From Siphlonurus alternatus (Eukaryota; Arthropoda; Insecta; Ephemeroptera; Siphlonuridae): a DNA stretch of 64,000 nt. The stretch's first letter is position 1, and each line of letters begins with the position of its first letter. The notes under the pieces are model-generated. The model was not told the origin of the DNA and ran no database searches. It saw only the letters and a program-made list of their open reading frames with translations. Shown in pieces: positions 1 through 11,571 of the stretch. A program made the translations under genes and the position numbers. The DNA is taken from the NCBI GenBank assembly GCA_949825025.1, contig OX463781.1, positions 46,264,317 to 46,328,316 of the forward strand. The letters are read 5' to 3'.

Positions 1-48
1 ATGTCGGCCGAGCGCAGCGCCACAACTTGGTAGCGGTGGACAACGAAC
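1..48 (-). CDS. possible partial exon running off the left edge
   Basis: On the minus strand a 3' splice-acceptor-like sequence (TTTTTAG) ends at base 49. It is followed by about 48 GC-rich bases that stay open in all three frames to the window edge. One frame starts FVVHRYQVVALRSAD. The GC content contrasts sharply with the AT-rich DNA to the right and matches the exon versus intron contrast of the three genes further on. No family is recognisable from 15 codons, and the identification as an exon is inference. Confidence 0.3.
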
Positions 49-1126
49 CTAAAAATCGATACCAACATCATCAGCATCGACGGACCACTATCAGTAGATT
101 AGAGGGGGAGAGGGAACAAAATAATGATACGAAGGGGAGATTTCAACATTTGCTATATAAAACTGCATTTTACTAGATGAGTTTTTATTGTATCTTATGA
201 CGTCATTGTTTATAGGCAGTATACAACGCAAGTCAAGAGCTATACTCCCTAAATTAATTGGAGATTATAAATTATAATTATTATAAATAGACATTTCAAA
301 ATTTATTAAGTATACTAATCATATCAAAATTATATAATTTGTTATAATCGACGTGTGATATCCTTAATATAAAAATACAGCCGATGGCGGATGCATGCCT
401 GTTATATTCAATTAATACATTGGAAACAAATAATGTGTTGGTTTCAGGATTGAATTATTGTTATCAGATCAATCAATTTGATTCGCGCGACCTCACTACA
501 TTTGTGAGCATGCGCAGTAAGCACCGTCTAAAGTCAACAATTTCAAATAATTATCGATAATTATGTCGTTATACCAATTTGTGCGTCTTTTAATAAAAGT
601 AAAATTGATACAATGTTATGCCTTATTTGAAAATATAATATTCATATTCTAATTTATGTATATTATGAACATTTTGCTTATTCGTATATAACAAATCAAT
701 TTCACTCTTAATAGTCGTAATATAATAATTATATTTTTGCAAAATTCCATTTAGTATACAAATTTAATGATCCCACTAGCTCGATCCCTTTTGTTAATAT
801 CTTTTTTAATTCAAAAGATTTTAACACCTTTTTTTATGACATGGCCATGCGTATTAGTTTAAAAAACATTTAGTTAAATTTTCTTTGCATATATATAAAA
901 GAATTTATACAATTATGTGTTGTCAGATTTATCAGCTATATAAGATAATGAGAGAAATTCGATATATATTATAATTGTGGTGTTCTTTATTATTATACAC
1001 ATGCTTATAAATTTTATAATATCACATGCAAGAGTTTATCAGTCTATTATACATAAAGAACAATACTATATAACTATATATGAATATATTATATGTAAAT
1101 CATTCGTGAAGGCTAACAACATAATA
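49..1126. other. AT-rich non-coding stretch
   Basis: No reading frame of note, RNA gene or clear repeat is seen. If the minus-strand exon at 1-48 is real, this would be its upstream intron or flank. Confidence 0.5.
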
Positions 1127-1216
1127 TTTACTTGATGCACTTATTTATTTTTAGGTTTTCACGAGGGAAATATAATAAATAAGTAAAAATAAATAAGTAA
1201 GTGCACTAAGTAAATA
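1127..1216. repeat. short imperfect hairpin
   Basis: ATTTACTTGATGCACTTATT near the left end is repeated in inverse orientation near 1185-1215 with a few mismatches. It lies directly before the foldback relative at 1219. It may be a small MITE or part of the neighbouring element. Confidence 0.4.
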
Positions 1217-1218
1217 TA

Positions 1219-1910
1219 TGTTACCGCACCAAAATCCGAATTCGGGCAAAAGCAAAAAAAAAAAAAAAAATAAAATAAAAATGACCAAAACTAGTTTTGA
1301 GCATCGGGGGTTAACGATTAATCTCAGTTTACTTCGAAATCAAAGAATATTTCCCTGCAAACGAATCGAATGAAATAAATTTTAAAAAATCGAGAATGTT
1401 CTAAAACTTAATCCCTTATGGTTTGAGCAATTTCAGTCTTGCAGTTTTCTTACAACAGCTCCATTTCCGGTTTTTGTCCATAAGGCCAATGTTAAACTTC
1501 TACCTCAGTTTTCACAAAACTGATAAGACAGATTCGCTTCAAAATTTGTATGCCACCTATTGATGGTAAGTTCTAAGTCCCCTGCAAGTCTCGTTGCATT
1601 CAGGCGGTACGATTGCGAGATATCAACCTATATACTGAGATTCATCCTTAAGAGCAAAATCCGAAATAATCTAAATATTCTAAATATATTTCGAGTTTTG
1701 CTTAAAGCTCGATGCTCAAAACTAGAATAAGTTTTGCTCAAATCGAAATGAACAAAACCCCTGATGAAGACTTTCATTTCGACTTTTGCTCATTCATTTC
1801 TATATTTGAAAAAAACTATAAGTTCTGTGCGCATCGCTATTTAACCAAAACTCGAAATGAGATTTTATTTCGGCTTTTGAACAACATTTGAGTTCTGCGC
1901 ATTTCTCACA
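1219..1910. mobile_element. degenerate relative of the 27.7 kb foldback element
   Basis: The left end (TGTTACCGCACCAAAATCCG, then AATTCGGGCAAAAGC) matches the terminus of the foldback at 27687-29370 (TGTTAGCACCCAAAGCCG, then AATTCGGGCAAAAGC). The right part (about 1690-1900) carries the family's recurring blocks, such as CTCAAAACTAG and CTCAAATCGAAATG. No clear right terminus is visible, so this copy is eroded or truncated. It has no coding capacity. Confidence 0.6.
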
Positions 1911-1933
1911 TGCACATCATATAATCATATAAT

Positions 1934-2372
1934 ATACGGGTCTTTCAACATACATCATAAATCATAATACAATATAACGTCACGATTGTGTATAGGCAAA
2001 ACATTGTCAGCGTCCTATTTACGGGCAATGACTGCTTGGTCCTTAGACCCGAAGTCAATACATCAATCAATTCAATTGTCAGCGTCCTAGCAAATACGTG
2101 CTATAAATTGGTCTCGAAATTAATTTCTCCTGGCTGTTCGCATCATTTTTCTTAGAAATTTCTTTCAAAAACGGTGACAAGAAAAACCAACCAATCATCA
2201 TGCTATTGAAGACAAATATTTGGCGACCAAAACTATTACTAAAAAAAAAAAAAAAATGTTAATTGTGAGTTACGTTAACCCGCACATCATATTAAGATTT
2301 TTGTTTTGCATGCCTATATATATATACATCCCGAAGATCTTAGGACGGCTTCGGGCATGTCATGCATATATA
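1934..2372 (+). repeat. dispersed direct repeat, copy 1
   Basis: This shares ordered blocks with 2842-3340: ACGGGTCTTTCA, CGTCACGATTGTGTA, GGCAAAACATTG, GGTCTCGAAATTAATTTCTC, TTTGGCGACCAAAACTA, and a closing CCGAAGATCTT...GGCTTCGGGCAT stem. No ORF or RNA polymerase III promoter is evident. It is probably a short non-autonomous element. This copy preserves the uninterrupted version of the site where the second copy has received a hAT element. Confidence 0.7.
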
Positions 2373-2476
2373 GGGCTACTCAAAACATAATTATAAATTA
2401 ACATGATGAATTTCCTGTATTATATTTATTATTTTAATAAAAATTATTAATTTGAGGTTTTACTTCGCGCACAAAC

Positions 2477-2482
2477 TATATA

Positions 2483-2541
<59 letters not shown>
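2477..2541. repeat. (TA)n microsatellite
   Basis: About 32 nearly uninterrupted TA units. Confidence 0.95.
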
Positions 2542-2545
<4 letters not shown>

Positions 2546-2841
2546 TACCGATATAGTTATATATTATATATATAACGTGTTGTGTTGTTTATTTATGGTT
2601 ATGCCATGTACCATAATATTTTACTTCATTATTTTTCTCATTAATATTTATTGAGCAAAGATATTCTGAAATTATTCATAATATATTGTGAATGAAAATA
2701 ATAATTTATATGTTTACCAGCAACTGATATATGACTCTGCAACAACTTGTATTTTTTTTTCTTCAAATTTGTTGTTTTATTTTTTATTTAAAAAATGAAA
2801 TAATTGGATCAATATATTCATTTCAACGACCATCATGCACT

Positions 2842-3340
2842 ATATACGGGTCTTTCACCAGCATACGTCACAAAACAATATGACGTCACGATTGTGTAGG
2901 CAAAACATTGCCATCGGCATAGCAGATAAGTGTTAAAGTTGGTCTCGAAATTAATTTCTCCTGATGATTCGCATAATTTTTCGTTGAAATTTCTTTCATA
3001 AATGGTGACAAGAAGAACCAATGCTAGTGAAAAATTATTTGGCGACCAAAACTAATATTAGAAAAGAGATGTTGTGAGTTATGTTAACAGGCGCGGATCC
3101 AGAAAAAAATTTCAGGGGGGGGGAGGGTCTGCTTCCATAAAGCCAATGTTAAAAAAAAAAATTTGAGTGGGGGAAATGCCTATATTGTCCATGTTGAATC
3201 CAAAATTTCGGGGGGGGGGGGGGGACTGCAGCCCCCCAGCCCCCCCCTTGGATCCGCGCCTGTATGTTAACACGCACAGCATAGGATTTTAGTTTTTTTT
3301 GCCGAAGATCTTCGGGTGGCTTCGGGCATCTCCGTGCGAC
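2842..3340 (+). repeat. dispersed direct repeat, copy 2 (interrupted)
   Basis: This is the same family as 1934-2372. It is split at the motif GTGAGTTATGTTAA by the hAT insertion at 3088-3262. When the insert and one target duplication are removed, it aligns colinearly with copy 1 (GTGAGTTACGTTAACCCGCAC). Confidence 0.7.
3088..3262. mobile_element. non-autonomous hAT MITE with 8-bp TSD
   Basis: The termini CAGGCGCGGATCCA and TGGATCCGCGCCTG are exact inverted repeats. They are flanked by identical 8-bp duplications TATGTTAA (3080-3087 and 3263-3270). CAG...CTG ends with 8-bp TSDs are diagnostic of the hAT superfamily. The 175-bp body is G/C-run rich and non-coding, so mobility would need a transposase in trans. 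The paralogous repeat at 1934-2372 shows the empty site. Confidence 0.92.
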
Positions 3341-3430
3341 CCAAAATGTAAACATGAAATTCCCGTATAGAATTGTTTGCTGTTTTGTTTGTTTGTTGAA
3401 ATCCTATAGAGTATAATATATATAGATATA

Positions 3431-4531
3431 CAGGGTGTCCCAAATATCTTTAGATTTTTCAAAGCCAAATAGTAACTGTCACCTCCTATATTTGTACTCC
3501 TCAAGAAGCAAAGGTCGTTCGTTGACTTTGCTTAGTAATTTGCAGACTCTGCAGTCAGCCAGCAAGGCAGTGCAGAGTAAATTTACAAGTAATCAAACCT
3601 ACTACACGCCCGCGCCTGCATGCCTTTTATTTGCGGCAGATGCATGAGACGCTCGCGCGCTCGTGGCTGGCGTAGGAATGATTATTTGTAAATTTACTCT
3701 GCACTGCCTTGCTGGCTGACTGCAGAGTCTGCAAATTACTAAGCAAAGTCAACGAACGACCTTTGCTCCTTGAGGGGTACAAATAGGAAGTGACATAACT
3801 ACCGTTTTTGGTATTTTTTAATGTTCACTTTATATACATCAAATTTAAGCTTTGAATCAAAAATGTGAACAGAAAAAAAAAATGCAAGTTGATTTTTGTT
3901 TTTACATGTTGGAAGGCAAAATGGTCAAAATGGAAGCTTTTTGCACTGTTTCTTGCGTCGCTTTGTGGACGAAGTGTTCCTAGGCCTCTGGATAAGCTTT
4001 TGAGACTCCATCACACCATGGGTCCCCAGGTCCCCTGACTTTACTCTTTCAGAATCCTTCCTACGGGGCTATCATGTGGAAGGCACCATAATCACAATTC
4101 CAGTGTGAGACGCGCTGGAGCTATAATTATAAAGCAGCGCATCACCAGCACCATCCCAGTCCACCATGCCTGTCATGCTGCGCAATGTGTGGCATGAGCT
4201 CTTGGGGGGACTGCATGTTTGCTGAGCCACCAATGTTGTCCAATTTGAGAAGCATTGTTGCATTTTCTTTGAAAAAAATCAACAAGCATGAGAATTGATG
4301 CAAACAATTTTCGGGTGCAGGTGCAGTCGTGATTTCGAAAAAAAAGTGCTCATTTTGCTTTCCAACGTATAAATGAAAAATCGTCATTCCAATTTTTTTT
4401 TTTCTGTTAGAAGTTTTGAAAATGTTAAATTCAGAGCTTTAATTTAATGTATAATATATGAAGTCAGTATTAATTTTGTTTGTTTGTTGGTTATTTGGGT
4501 TTGAAAAATCTAAAGATCTTTGGGACATGCA
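3431..4531. mobile_element. composite foldback with mariner-like left end
   Basis: The left end is TA followed by CAGGGTGTCCCAAA, then ATCTTTAGATTTTTCAAA. The right end carries the inverse block TTTGAAAAATCTAAAGATC and TTTGGGACATG. Internal blocks pair over long distances (3830-3935 with 4338-4455). A CAGGGTGTCCCAA terminus after TA recalls Tc1/mariner elements. The right extremity is degenerate, so the family is uncertain. No transposase ORF is present. Confidence 0.65.
3477..3793. repeat. inner inverted repeat of the 3.4-4.5 kb foldback
   Basis: About 80 bases (3508-3590) including GTTGACTTTGCTTAGTAATT recur as an essentially perfect inverse copy at 3680-3765. The spacer is under 100 bp. 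The high identity of the inner arms compared with the degenerate outer arms suggests either a separate younger insertion or gene conversion between arms. Confidence 0.8.
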
Positions 4532-4712
4532 ATGAATATATATATTATAATAAAGAAGAAATGAATTTTAGGTTTAGTTCTCCATAATTAAGGGTTAAAA
4601 ATTTTTGAACAACTCAAACAACTGTATGTATATTAGACTAAGGAATTACCTCGTTATTGTTGGACCAATTTAGAAACCTCTCTAATTATTAAGTAACCGG
4701 TAATGCTAATTC

Positions 4713-5034
4713 AATGGAGTACCGACCTCAAAATTTTTTATTGCAGAAATAGAGAGAGGGTGCAAAGTTATGCTACTCTGATTTTTTTCAGATTTTTTAG
4801 AGACCGTCAAATTTTTTTTTAAAAATTATTGAAAGTACAGAAAAAGTGCCGCCTCTTGCCGCCTCTCTTAATAAAAGATGGACCCAAAAGGGACGTGGAT
4901 TCGAACCCGACCTCGCCAAAACTTTTTAGCAATACTTCCCGGTCCCTAAAAAATCTGAAAAAATCAGAGTAGCATAACTTTGCACCCTCTCTATTCATTT
5001 CTGCAATAAAAAATTTTGAGGTCGGTACTCTATT
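4713..5034. mobile_element. MITE family A (AATGGAGTATTG ends), copy 1
   Basis: A 322-bp near-palindrome. The ends AATGGAGTACCGACCTCA and TGAGGTCGGTACTCTATT are inverted copies. The arms continue with TTGCAGAAAT, AGAGGGTGCAAAGTTATGCT and TTTTTTCAGATTTTTTAGAG. The centre differs from copies 2, 5 and 6 and lacks TGACGTCA. It contains GGATTCGAACCC, a B-box-like string on the minus strand, without any surrounding tRNA. Confidence 0.85.
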
Positions 5035-6881
5035 ACCATGCAGACGAAGAGGACTGCATGAATTGTGACCAATTGTGTTAGGTTATAAAAGACTTGTTGT
5101 ACATTAAAAATATACAACCATGCATGTTATAAAAATTACAATATACATATACTTGATGTGCCGTCTTCTTCATGTTTTTAGTTATTTTTATGCTGCAACA
5201 ACAACTTATAGGCGGCACAAGCAGCAATGAGAATTAAGTCTCTTATAATTGGACACGGCGCGCGAGCTTTTATATATCGCACCTTGGCGCTCGACTATAA
5301 TTATCTCCACAGATGCGTATTGAATGTCACAAATTCAACAAAAATTAGTATAACTGACTCTCAATTACATATTCTTAATCTTTTAATAAAGCTTAGCGTT
5401 CAGAAAAAAAAAAATATATATATATATAGCTGATGGTTAATCGATGGGGCAATCGGCGTAAAGGACTGTCTTATATCGTTAAAATCGTAGCAAATTTTAA
5501 GTTTCAGGCTGTGGTGAATGTACAGGCTTCAAAACTTATTTATATTGGTATATGCATTGGCAGATAGAGAATTACATTGCCGTTAGTAAAATATTAAATT
5601 GCTTTCTGTTTTACAAAAATTAAGAGCCTGGGGGAGTTGATTTTAATAAAGCAGATCTGAGCTCATTTTAATGCTCGGATGCCATCTTTGTGACGTCACC
5701 GGAAGCGCCCGAGCTACACGAAAAGTGTCAAATTGCGGTCTCAATGGATGCAACAAGACGCCCTCTATCTTCTATTTTCATTAATTTTGTAGTGTCCCCC
5801 TTCCGGAGTCACTTTTCCACCATTTTGGTACCTCAGATTAACGGACTAAAATATAAATATATATAATATTGCATGCATACTATATTTTTAGCTTCATATA
5901 TATAATATATATATATATATTAGTGCTAATAAACCCCATGTTATGTTAAACAACGCGTTCACTTAAATTTAATTTTGGATTTTTTTTTTCCAATGTATTA
6001 ATTTAACTGCATGTCAATGCATTCTGGTTTCTGATATTTTAGAAAAATAAAAGAAAATTTATTAAAAGTATATAATGTGTCAAAAAGACAAGATCAACTA
6101 TAATAAACAAAATTACCCTGAATTATGCAATAACAATATTTAAATACAGACGCGGTATGTATGAGTGATATATTTTTTCTTAAGAAGTTAATCGATGGAA
6201 AATTAGACTGTCCTGAAATTCTGGCTGAGCTCAGTCTAAATATACCAGCGAGACAAAACAGATCATCTCATACCTTTTCGGCTTTTCTATAACATATTAT
6301 ACCAAACCCAAAAGTAATTGATATCATTGATAAATATGCTTTTATTTCCAGAGTTCAATCATTTTGCAATGAACTGTACAGTAAATACGAGCTTGACATT
6401 TTCCATCAATCTTCGCAAGAAATTGCAAGGATATGTAAATAACTCAAATGCATGCTTAATTATTTAATATAAATATTAACTTATATTTATTAATTATTAA
6501 ATATTATATATGTATTATATGTTGCCAAGATTTTAGTTGTATAATATTTTTGTGCGTGTGTAATTTAACCAAGAATTTGTTTGTATATGAACTATTGTAT
6601 TCTTTTATAATCGGATTACCTAACCTGTAGTCTGTTTTGTGATTAAACAAATATTAAATAAACTAATTTTTTAGGCTTTTTTTTTAAAAGCATGTAATGA
6701 AGTATAATTATATACTGTATATTGCACATATGTACAATATATAAGTGTATTGAAATTGCTAATATATGCTTATGGAGTATGGAGTATCACCATCAAAATA
6801 ATTTATGCTGGAAAAACTGTTTTTGAAACAAAATGTTGCATTAAATTTCACTTTCCAGAAATTCTGAAAAAATTAAATAAG
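5035..6881. other. AT-rich non-coding stretch
   Basis: No gene is supported. A slightly GC-richer patch at 5625-5850 contains TGACGTCACCGGAAGCG (a CRE-like palindrome next to an ETS-like CCGGAAG). It could be regulatory or a decayed element end, and I could not find a partner repeat. Confidence 0.5.
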
Positions 6882-7202
6882 AATGGAGTATTGTCCTCAA
6901 TTTTTTTTATTGCAGAAATGGATAGAGCGTGCAAAGTTATGCTACCCTGATTTTTTTCAGATTTTTTAGAGCCCGGGAAGTATTTTTAAAAAATTATTGA
7001 AAGTCCTTTTTGTGACGTCACGCGGCGGCAAGTCCTATCTTTTTCTTAAGGAGCGGCGTCTCGTGACGTCACAAAAATAACTTTCAATAATTTTTTAAAA
7101 ATAGTTCCCGGTCTCTAAAAAATCTGAAAAAAATCAGGGTAGCATAACTTTGCACCCTCTATCCATTTTTGCAATAAAAAAAATTGAGGTCAATACTCCA
7201 TT
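6882..7202. mobile_element. MITE family A, copy 2
   Basis: The ends are AATGGAGTATTGTCCTCA and TGAGGTCAATACTCCATT. The long arms are near-perfect. The centre carries two inverted GTGACGTCAC palindromes around a GC-rich core (about 7012-7073). Non-coding. It is nearly identical to copies at 43551 and 63039, so it looks comparatively recent. Confidence 0.9.
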
Positions 7203-8085
7203 AACACAACTTTATATTTATATATGCTTTATTAATTTCTATACAATAAAAAAATGCATTGATCCTCCATATGCTATTAATAAAATTATTTATATTAGAA
7301 TCTTTTCAGATTAATATAGGTTTTGCATATATATATGCATGCGTAATATTTATTTTAGTTTGTATTTTATATTAAATGCTCAGATCCTGTTTTTTTTTAA
7401 GGACTTTTTGTCAACGATATTTTTTTATAAAAACTATTTAAGATAAAGGGAGATTAATGGCAATAAATATATTTACATAATATAAAATTACTTATCAGTT
7501 ATCATTATTGAATTATCAATTAAGTTAAACCCATGCAATATGATGCCATATATAATATAATTATAATATAGGCGTTGCAGATTGTCTTCTTTAAAAATCT
7601 ATAATATATATATATTTTTGCAGGCAGGTGCATTTGATACATCAGTATTAAAAAAATTGCATAAAATTCATGCATATATGTATTTTTTAACCAGGTCTTT
7701 TGATTGAAAAAAATGACAGACATCAACAACTTCATCATGTATAAATATTTTTGTAATAAAAATATATTAAATTTATGTAAAATTGTCTAATTATATATTT
7801 ATCATATTCTATATATATAATTATTAACGAGTAAAATAAATCAGCTTGTCTGCAAGTATTATGCTTGTGTTTCACTGCATTATAATTATATACAGTTATT
7901 CGAGTTCTTTGGATAAAACTGCATGCATGTATATATAATTTAATATTATAATATATATAGGATTACATAATCATGCTGCATGTACTAATTATAAAGTCAG
8001 CCTTACTGTACATGCAGCATCAGCAGCAAGGATGCTGATGTTGCACTCGTTCTGAGAGTGTAAATTTATCACACATGATGATGTA
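7203..8085. other. AT-rich non-coding stretch
   Basis: No gene, RNA or inverted repeat of note is seen. The stretch becomes less AT-rich from about 7990. Confidence 0.5.
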
Positions 8086-8319
8086 ATGAGAAAGTGTGGC
8101 GAGGGAAGAGCAAGGTTCACCACTTGGGGACTAATGTTCATACTCAACTTGCTTTTCGTCGTGTTTGTAACGTCTTCAGTCATTGGTGCATTGTTTGTAA
8201 CGAAGAACTTGACTGGCCGAGCCGAGACGAAGAACACCCGAGCGTTTCCGATGAAAACCAAGTTAAATATATATATGAACCATCAGAGTATACATACTAT
8301 ATGTGGTGGTGTGATTTAG
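8086..8319 (+). CDS. doubtful small ORF with a membrane-like segment
   Basis: A 77-codon ORF in a locally GC-richer patch (about 7990-8450). Residues 14-40 (GLMFILNLLFVVFVTSSVIG and following) would form one hydrophobic span. It is preceded by a basic N-terminus (MRKCGEGR) and followed by a NLT glycosylation sequon, which would be consistent with a type II membrane topology or a first exon. There is no homology I recognise and no strong splice donor. The opposite strand is open as well (8261-7989). It may be chance. Confidence 0.2.
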   Translation: MRKCGEGRARFTTWGLMFILNLLFVVFVTSSVIGALFVTKNLTGRAETKNTRAFPMKTKLNIYMNHQSIHTICGGVI

Positions 8320-8650
8320 TTAGCCTTATCGTGCGTTATCTTGACACGAACCAGTCACATTGGCTCAATCACCGACAGCAGTGACTTATCAAGGACACCC
8401 GGCAGCAGCAGGCGACGTCAAACAATTGCTCCATTGTTTCACCGAGCGTATATAATATGCAAATTTTTAAATAAAAGAAATGCTATAGTATAGTGTGAGA
8501 AAGAAATATATCAAGAGATATTGTTAAGAAATAAAAATAAATAAATGTTTTTTTTTATCATGGTATATTAGGTAAATTTACCAGGAAATTGAAACATTAT
8601 ATTAGAATGATTGTTATATAGAATGAGTTGATAAAATATTTAAACAGTTT

Positions 8651-9000
8651 TATAATGGACAACATACATGAAAAAATTTTATCGCAGAAATGAATAGAGA
8701 ATAGAAGGTACCAAATTATGGTACTCTGAATTTTTTCAGATTATTTTGAGATCCGCAACTATTTTTAAATAATTATTGAAATTCCTGTGATTTCAGATGG
8801 TACCCCTGAATCCTTAATAAAAAGGATAGAGACTGAACGCCTATTGACGCCTCCAGGGGGCGTGGCCGCACTTTCAATAATTATTTAAAAATAGTTCTGG
8901 GTTTCAAAAAATCTGGAAAAATTCAGAGTAGCATAATTTGGTATATCCTCTATTAATTTCTGCAATAAAAAAATTTCATGTATGTTAATTGTCCATTATA
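8651..9000. mobile_element. MITE family A, divergent copy 3
   Basis: The ends TATAATGGACAACATACATG and CATGTATGTTAATTGTCCATTATA are inverted. The inner arms keep the family blocks TTGCAGAAATGAATAGAG and CAGAGTAGCATAATTTGGTA. The terminus type (TAATGGACAAC) differs from copies 1, 2, 5 and 6 and is shared with 41725-42030 and the host element at 43450-44053. It therefore defines a second subfamily. Confidence 0.82.
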
Positions 9001-9283
9001 CCTTTTTTCATTGAATGCACATTATCATGCATATAATAGAATATATATCTTTCTTGATCGAATATAATATATTCAAGAAAAGATTTATCCACAGAAAGTT
9101 ATCCAGTTTTCTCACTAACCACGGTTAGTACCATTGCGTGTGCAAATTTAAATTCTTGACGACAAACTCCCAATATTAAGCCCTAAAATTATATGTATCA
9201 TTAAATATTATGGTACCATTGATTGCAAAAAGCTGGATAACTTCCTTCGTGAATATATAGCACCCATATTATGTAATCCCATC

Positions 9284-9285
<2 letters not shown>

Positions 9286-9341
<56 letters not shown>
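9286..9341. repeat. (GA)n microsatellite
   Basis: 28 uninterrupted GA units. Confidence 0.97.
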
Positions 9342-9343
<2 letters not shown>

Positions 9344-10190
9344 TCATTGGCTTTTGGTATTATATAATAAAATTAATCGAAACTTTTGTTTTGGTCAAAT
9401 CAAAAAAATCAAAAAAGAAGAAAAACCGCGCTGTCAACTTTTCAATGTTCATTCAACTTAATCAAAAATATAGCTTTATTTTGCCACTTCATTAACATGA
9501 TTAATTATAATGAAATATAAAGAAAATTTTGGATTATAATCAAAAATATTAAATAAAATTGCAAATATACATATTTCACTGAAAGATTTTTATTTTCAAT
9601 TATTTTTTATTAAATATATATTATAATTGTTACTATTATTAGAAAAACTATTTTTATTCATAAATTTACTTTTAAAAATGTATGTTAAAAGCTGCACCTC
9701 ATCCATGCATATATTATATAAGTCAATATAAATATAAATAAACACATCACGTTTTTGAAGTAATCAGCTAACTTCCTTTATCGTCATGCATGCAGCAGTA
9801 AAGGAAATGAATATTAACCTTTGTATTGTAATCTTTATTTCATTTCTCAGAATGCCAACAAATTTATATAATACATGTCATGCAGAAGTATAAAAAAATG
9901 CAGGTATATATATAATATACATGAGAACATAATATATTATGACTGTATCATGAATGATATACTTCGAAAAATTGGTGTGTTAATTATATATGATGAGGCA
10001 TCAAAGGTTGAGGCGCAGCTCTTATATAAGAAAAATAAAACAATTAAAAATTCTTGTTCAAATATTTTCATTATGGATGTAAATTATAATATTTTTTATA
10101 TAAAAATATAATGCATATTTATTTTCAAGTGTTTGTGAAGTGAAGTGAAAAAGTGTGAAGTGAAAGCATACAGCTAATTATATTAATTTT
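9342..10190. other. AT-rich non-coding stretch
   Basis: No gene is supported. Short AT-rich frames occur but have no protein-like composition. Confidence 0.5.
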
Positions 10191-10415
10191 GTATGTTGCT
10201 TCAAACTGTTCTAAACTTAAGTCACGGACATAATCTACATTACATCAAGAGACTGACACTGTCATGCAAAATTGACATTTTTGATAATCATATTGTTGAA
10301 ATAATTATCCCCATGCAATGTTATTGTAAACATATTTGTACAATTTCTGTATTTCTAATTCATGGTAAGGTGGAGAAAAGACATTAATGTCTTAACCTCG
10401 CCATTAATAAAGACG

Positions 10416-10595
10416 ATTCTATTCTATTCTATTCTATTCTATTCTATTCTATTCTATTCTATTCTATTCTATTCTATTCTATTCTATTCTATTCTATTCT
10501 ATTCTATTCTATTCTATTCTATTCTATTCTATTCTATTCTATTCTATTCTATTCTATTCTATTCTATTCTATTCTATTCTATTCTATTCTATTCT
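10416..10595 (+). repeat. (ATTCT)36 pentanucleotide array
   Basis: 180 bp of perfect ATTCT units. It follows ACCTCGCCATTAATAAAGACG, which resembles the 3' end of a retroposon with a pentanucleotide tail, so the array may have been seeded by a LINE or SINE 3' end (inference). Perfect uniformity implies recent expansion or efficient homogenisation. Confidence 0.97.
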
Positions 10596-10685
10596 ATTTA
10601 TCAAATAAAAGTAATAAATATATGGTGAATTATAATTATTATATAATAATTATAATTCGATCGCCATATACTTATTTTACTAGAT

Positions 10686-10872
10686 ATTATATTATATTAT
10701 ATTATATTATATTATATTATATTATATTATATTATATTATATTATATTATATTATATTATATTATATTATATTATATTATATTATATTATATTATATTAT
10801 ATTATATTATATTATATTATATTATATTATATTATATTATATTATATTATATTATATTATATTATATTATAT
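10686..10872 (+). repeat. (ATTAT)37 pentanucleotide array
   Basis: About 187 bp of perfect ATTAT units, about 90 bp after the ATTCT array. The two units differ by one base (C to A), and the arrays have almost equal copy number. Confidence 0.97.
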
Positions 10873-11403
10873 ATAAATAAAGCTTTTGAAGATTATTATT
10901 TAGCCGCGTTTATGAAATTCTTCCTATAATAGCGCTGTTAATTGTTCTGACAAGCAGTTTTTTTCTGCTCTAAAAAATCATTACTTGTTAAAAAATATTG
11001 TCTAATACTTATGTATATATGACACAAGTTAGCATAGCTGTTAAATTTAATTATAGTTGAGGGTATCAGCCACATTAGTGAAATAGTGCCTGTGGTGCTT
11101 TGCTGCATGGTTATCCGCATCTTTTTTACTTGTATTTTTCTTTTGTAATTTGCATGGATTGAATAAAAAAAAAAAATTATTGATGCCATTGATTGTGAGT
11201 AATAATTTCCTTTAGTTTTAATTATAATAATATTAGAAATTGATCCATAACATTGTCGTCACTTTCTAATCTAAATATATATATTAAGTTTACTGCAATT
11301 TAACGTGCATTTGCATGCAATATTATGTTATTTGTATAAGCATAAAAATATAGTCAGATGCATGATACTATAATACGATATTAGTAGTCATATTATATAT
11401 ATA
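10873..11403. other. AT-rich non-coding stretch
   Basis: Nothing recognisable. Confidence 0.5.
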
Positions 11404-11571
11404 GGTCTGTTCGTAAACCCTGCTTGATGTACTCTGAGTAAGTTTACGAACAAAAATCGTGACGTCATTTTCACTACACTCCCTTATACCTCATATATAC
11501 GCTCTGAGCTGGTGTAAGAAAGTGGTGTAAAAGTGCAACACCGCGAGCAGAGTTTCCGCGGGCGAACAGAT
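11404..11571. mobile_element. possible small MITE
   Basis: GTCTGTTCGTAAACCCTGCT at the left is matched imperfectly by the inverse of GAGCAGAGTTTCCGCGGGCG-AACAGA at the right. An internal GTAAGTTTACGAACAAAA also pairs with the left end. No convincing TSD. Confidence 0.4.

Noticed and set aside
4880..4930. B-box string GGGTTCGAATCC on the minus strand, suggesting a tRNA
   Set aside because: No A box, acceptor stem or cloverleaf around it. It lies in the centre of a MITE.
8086..8319. Strong call of a membrane protein gene
   Set aside because: Kept only as a low-confidence feature. Both strands are open and there is no promoter, donor or homologue.
10362..10876. Frames encoding FYSIL and IILYY repeats
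   Set aside because: They are translations of the pentanucleotide arrays, which lack stops because of the 5-bp unit.
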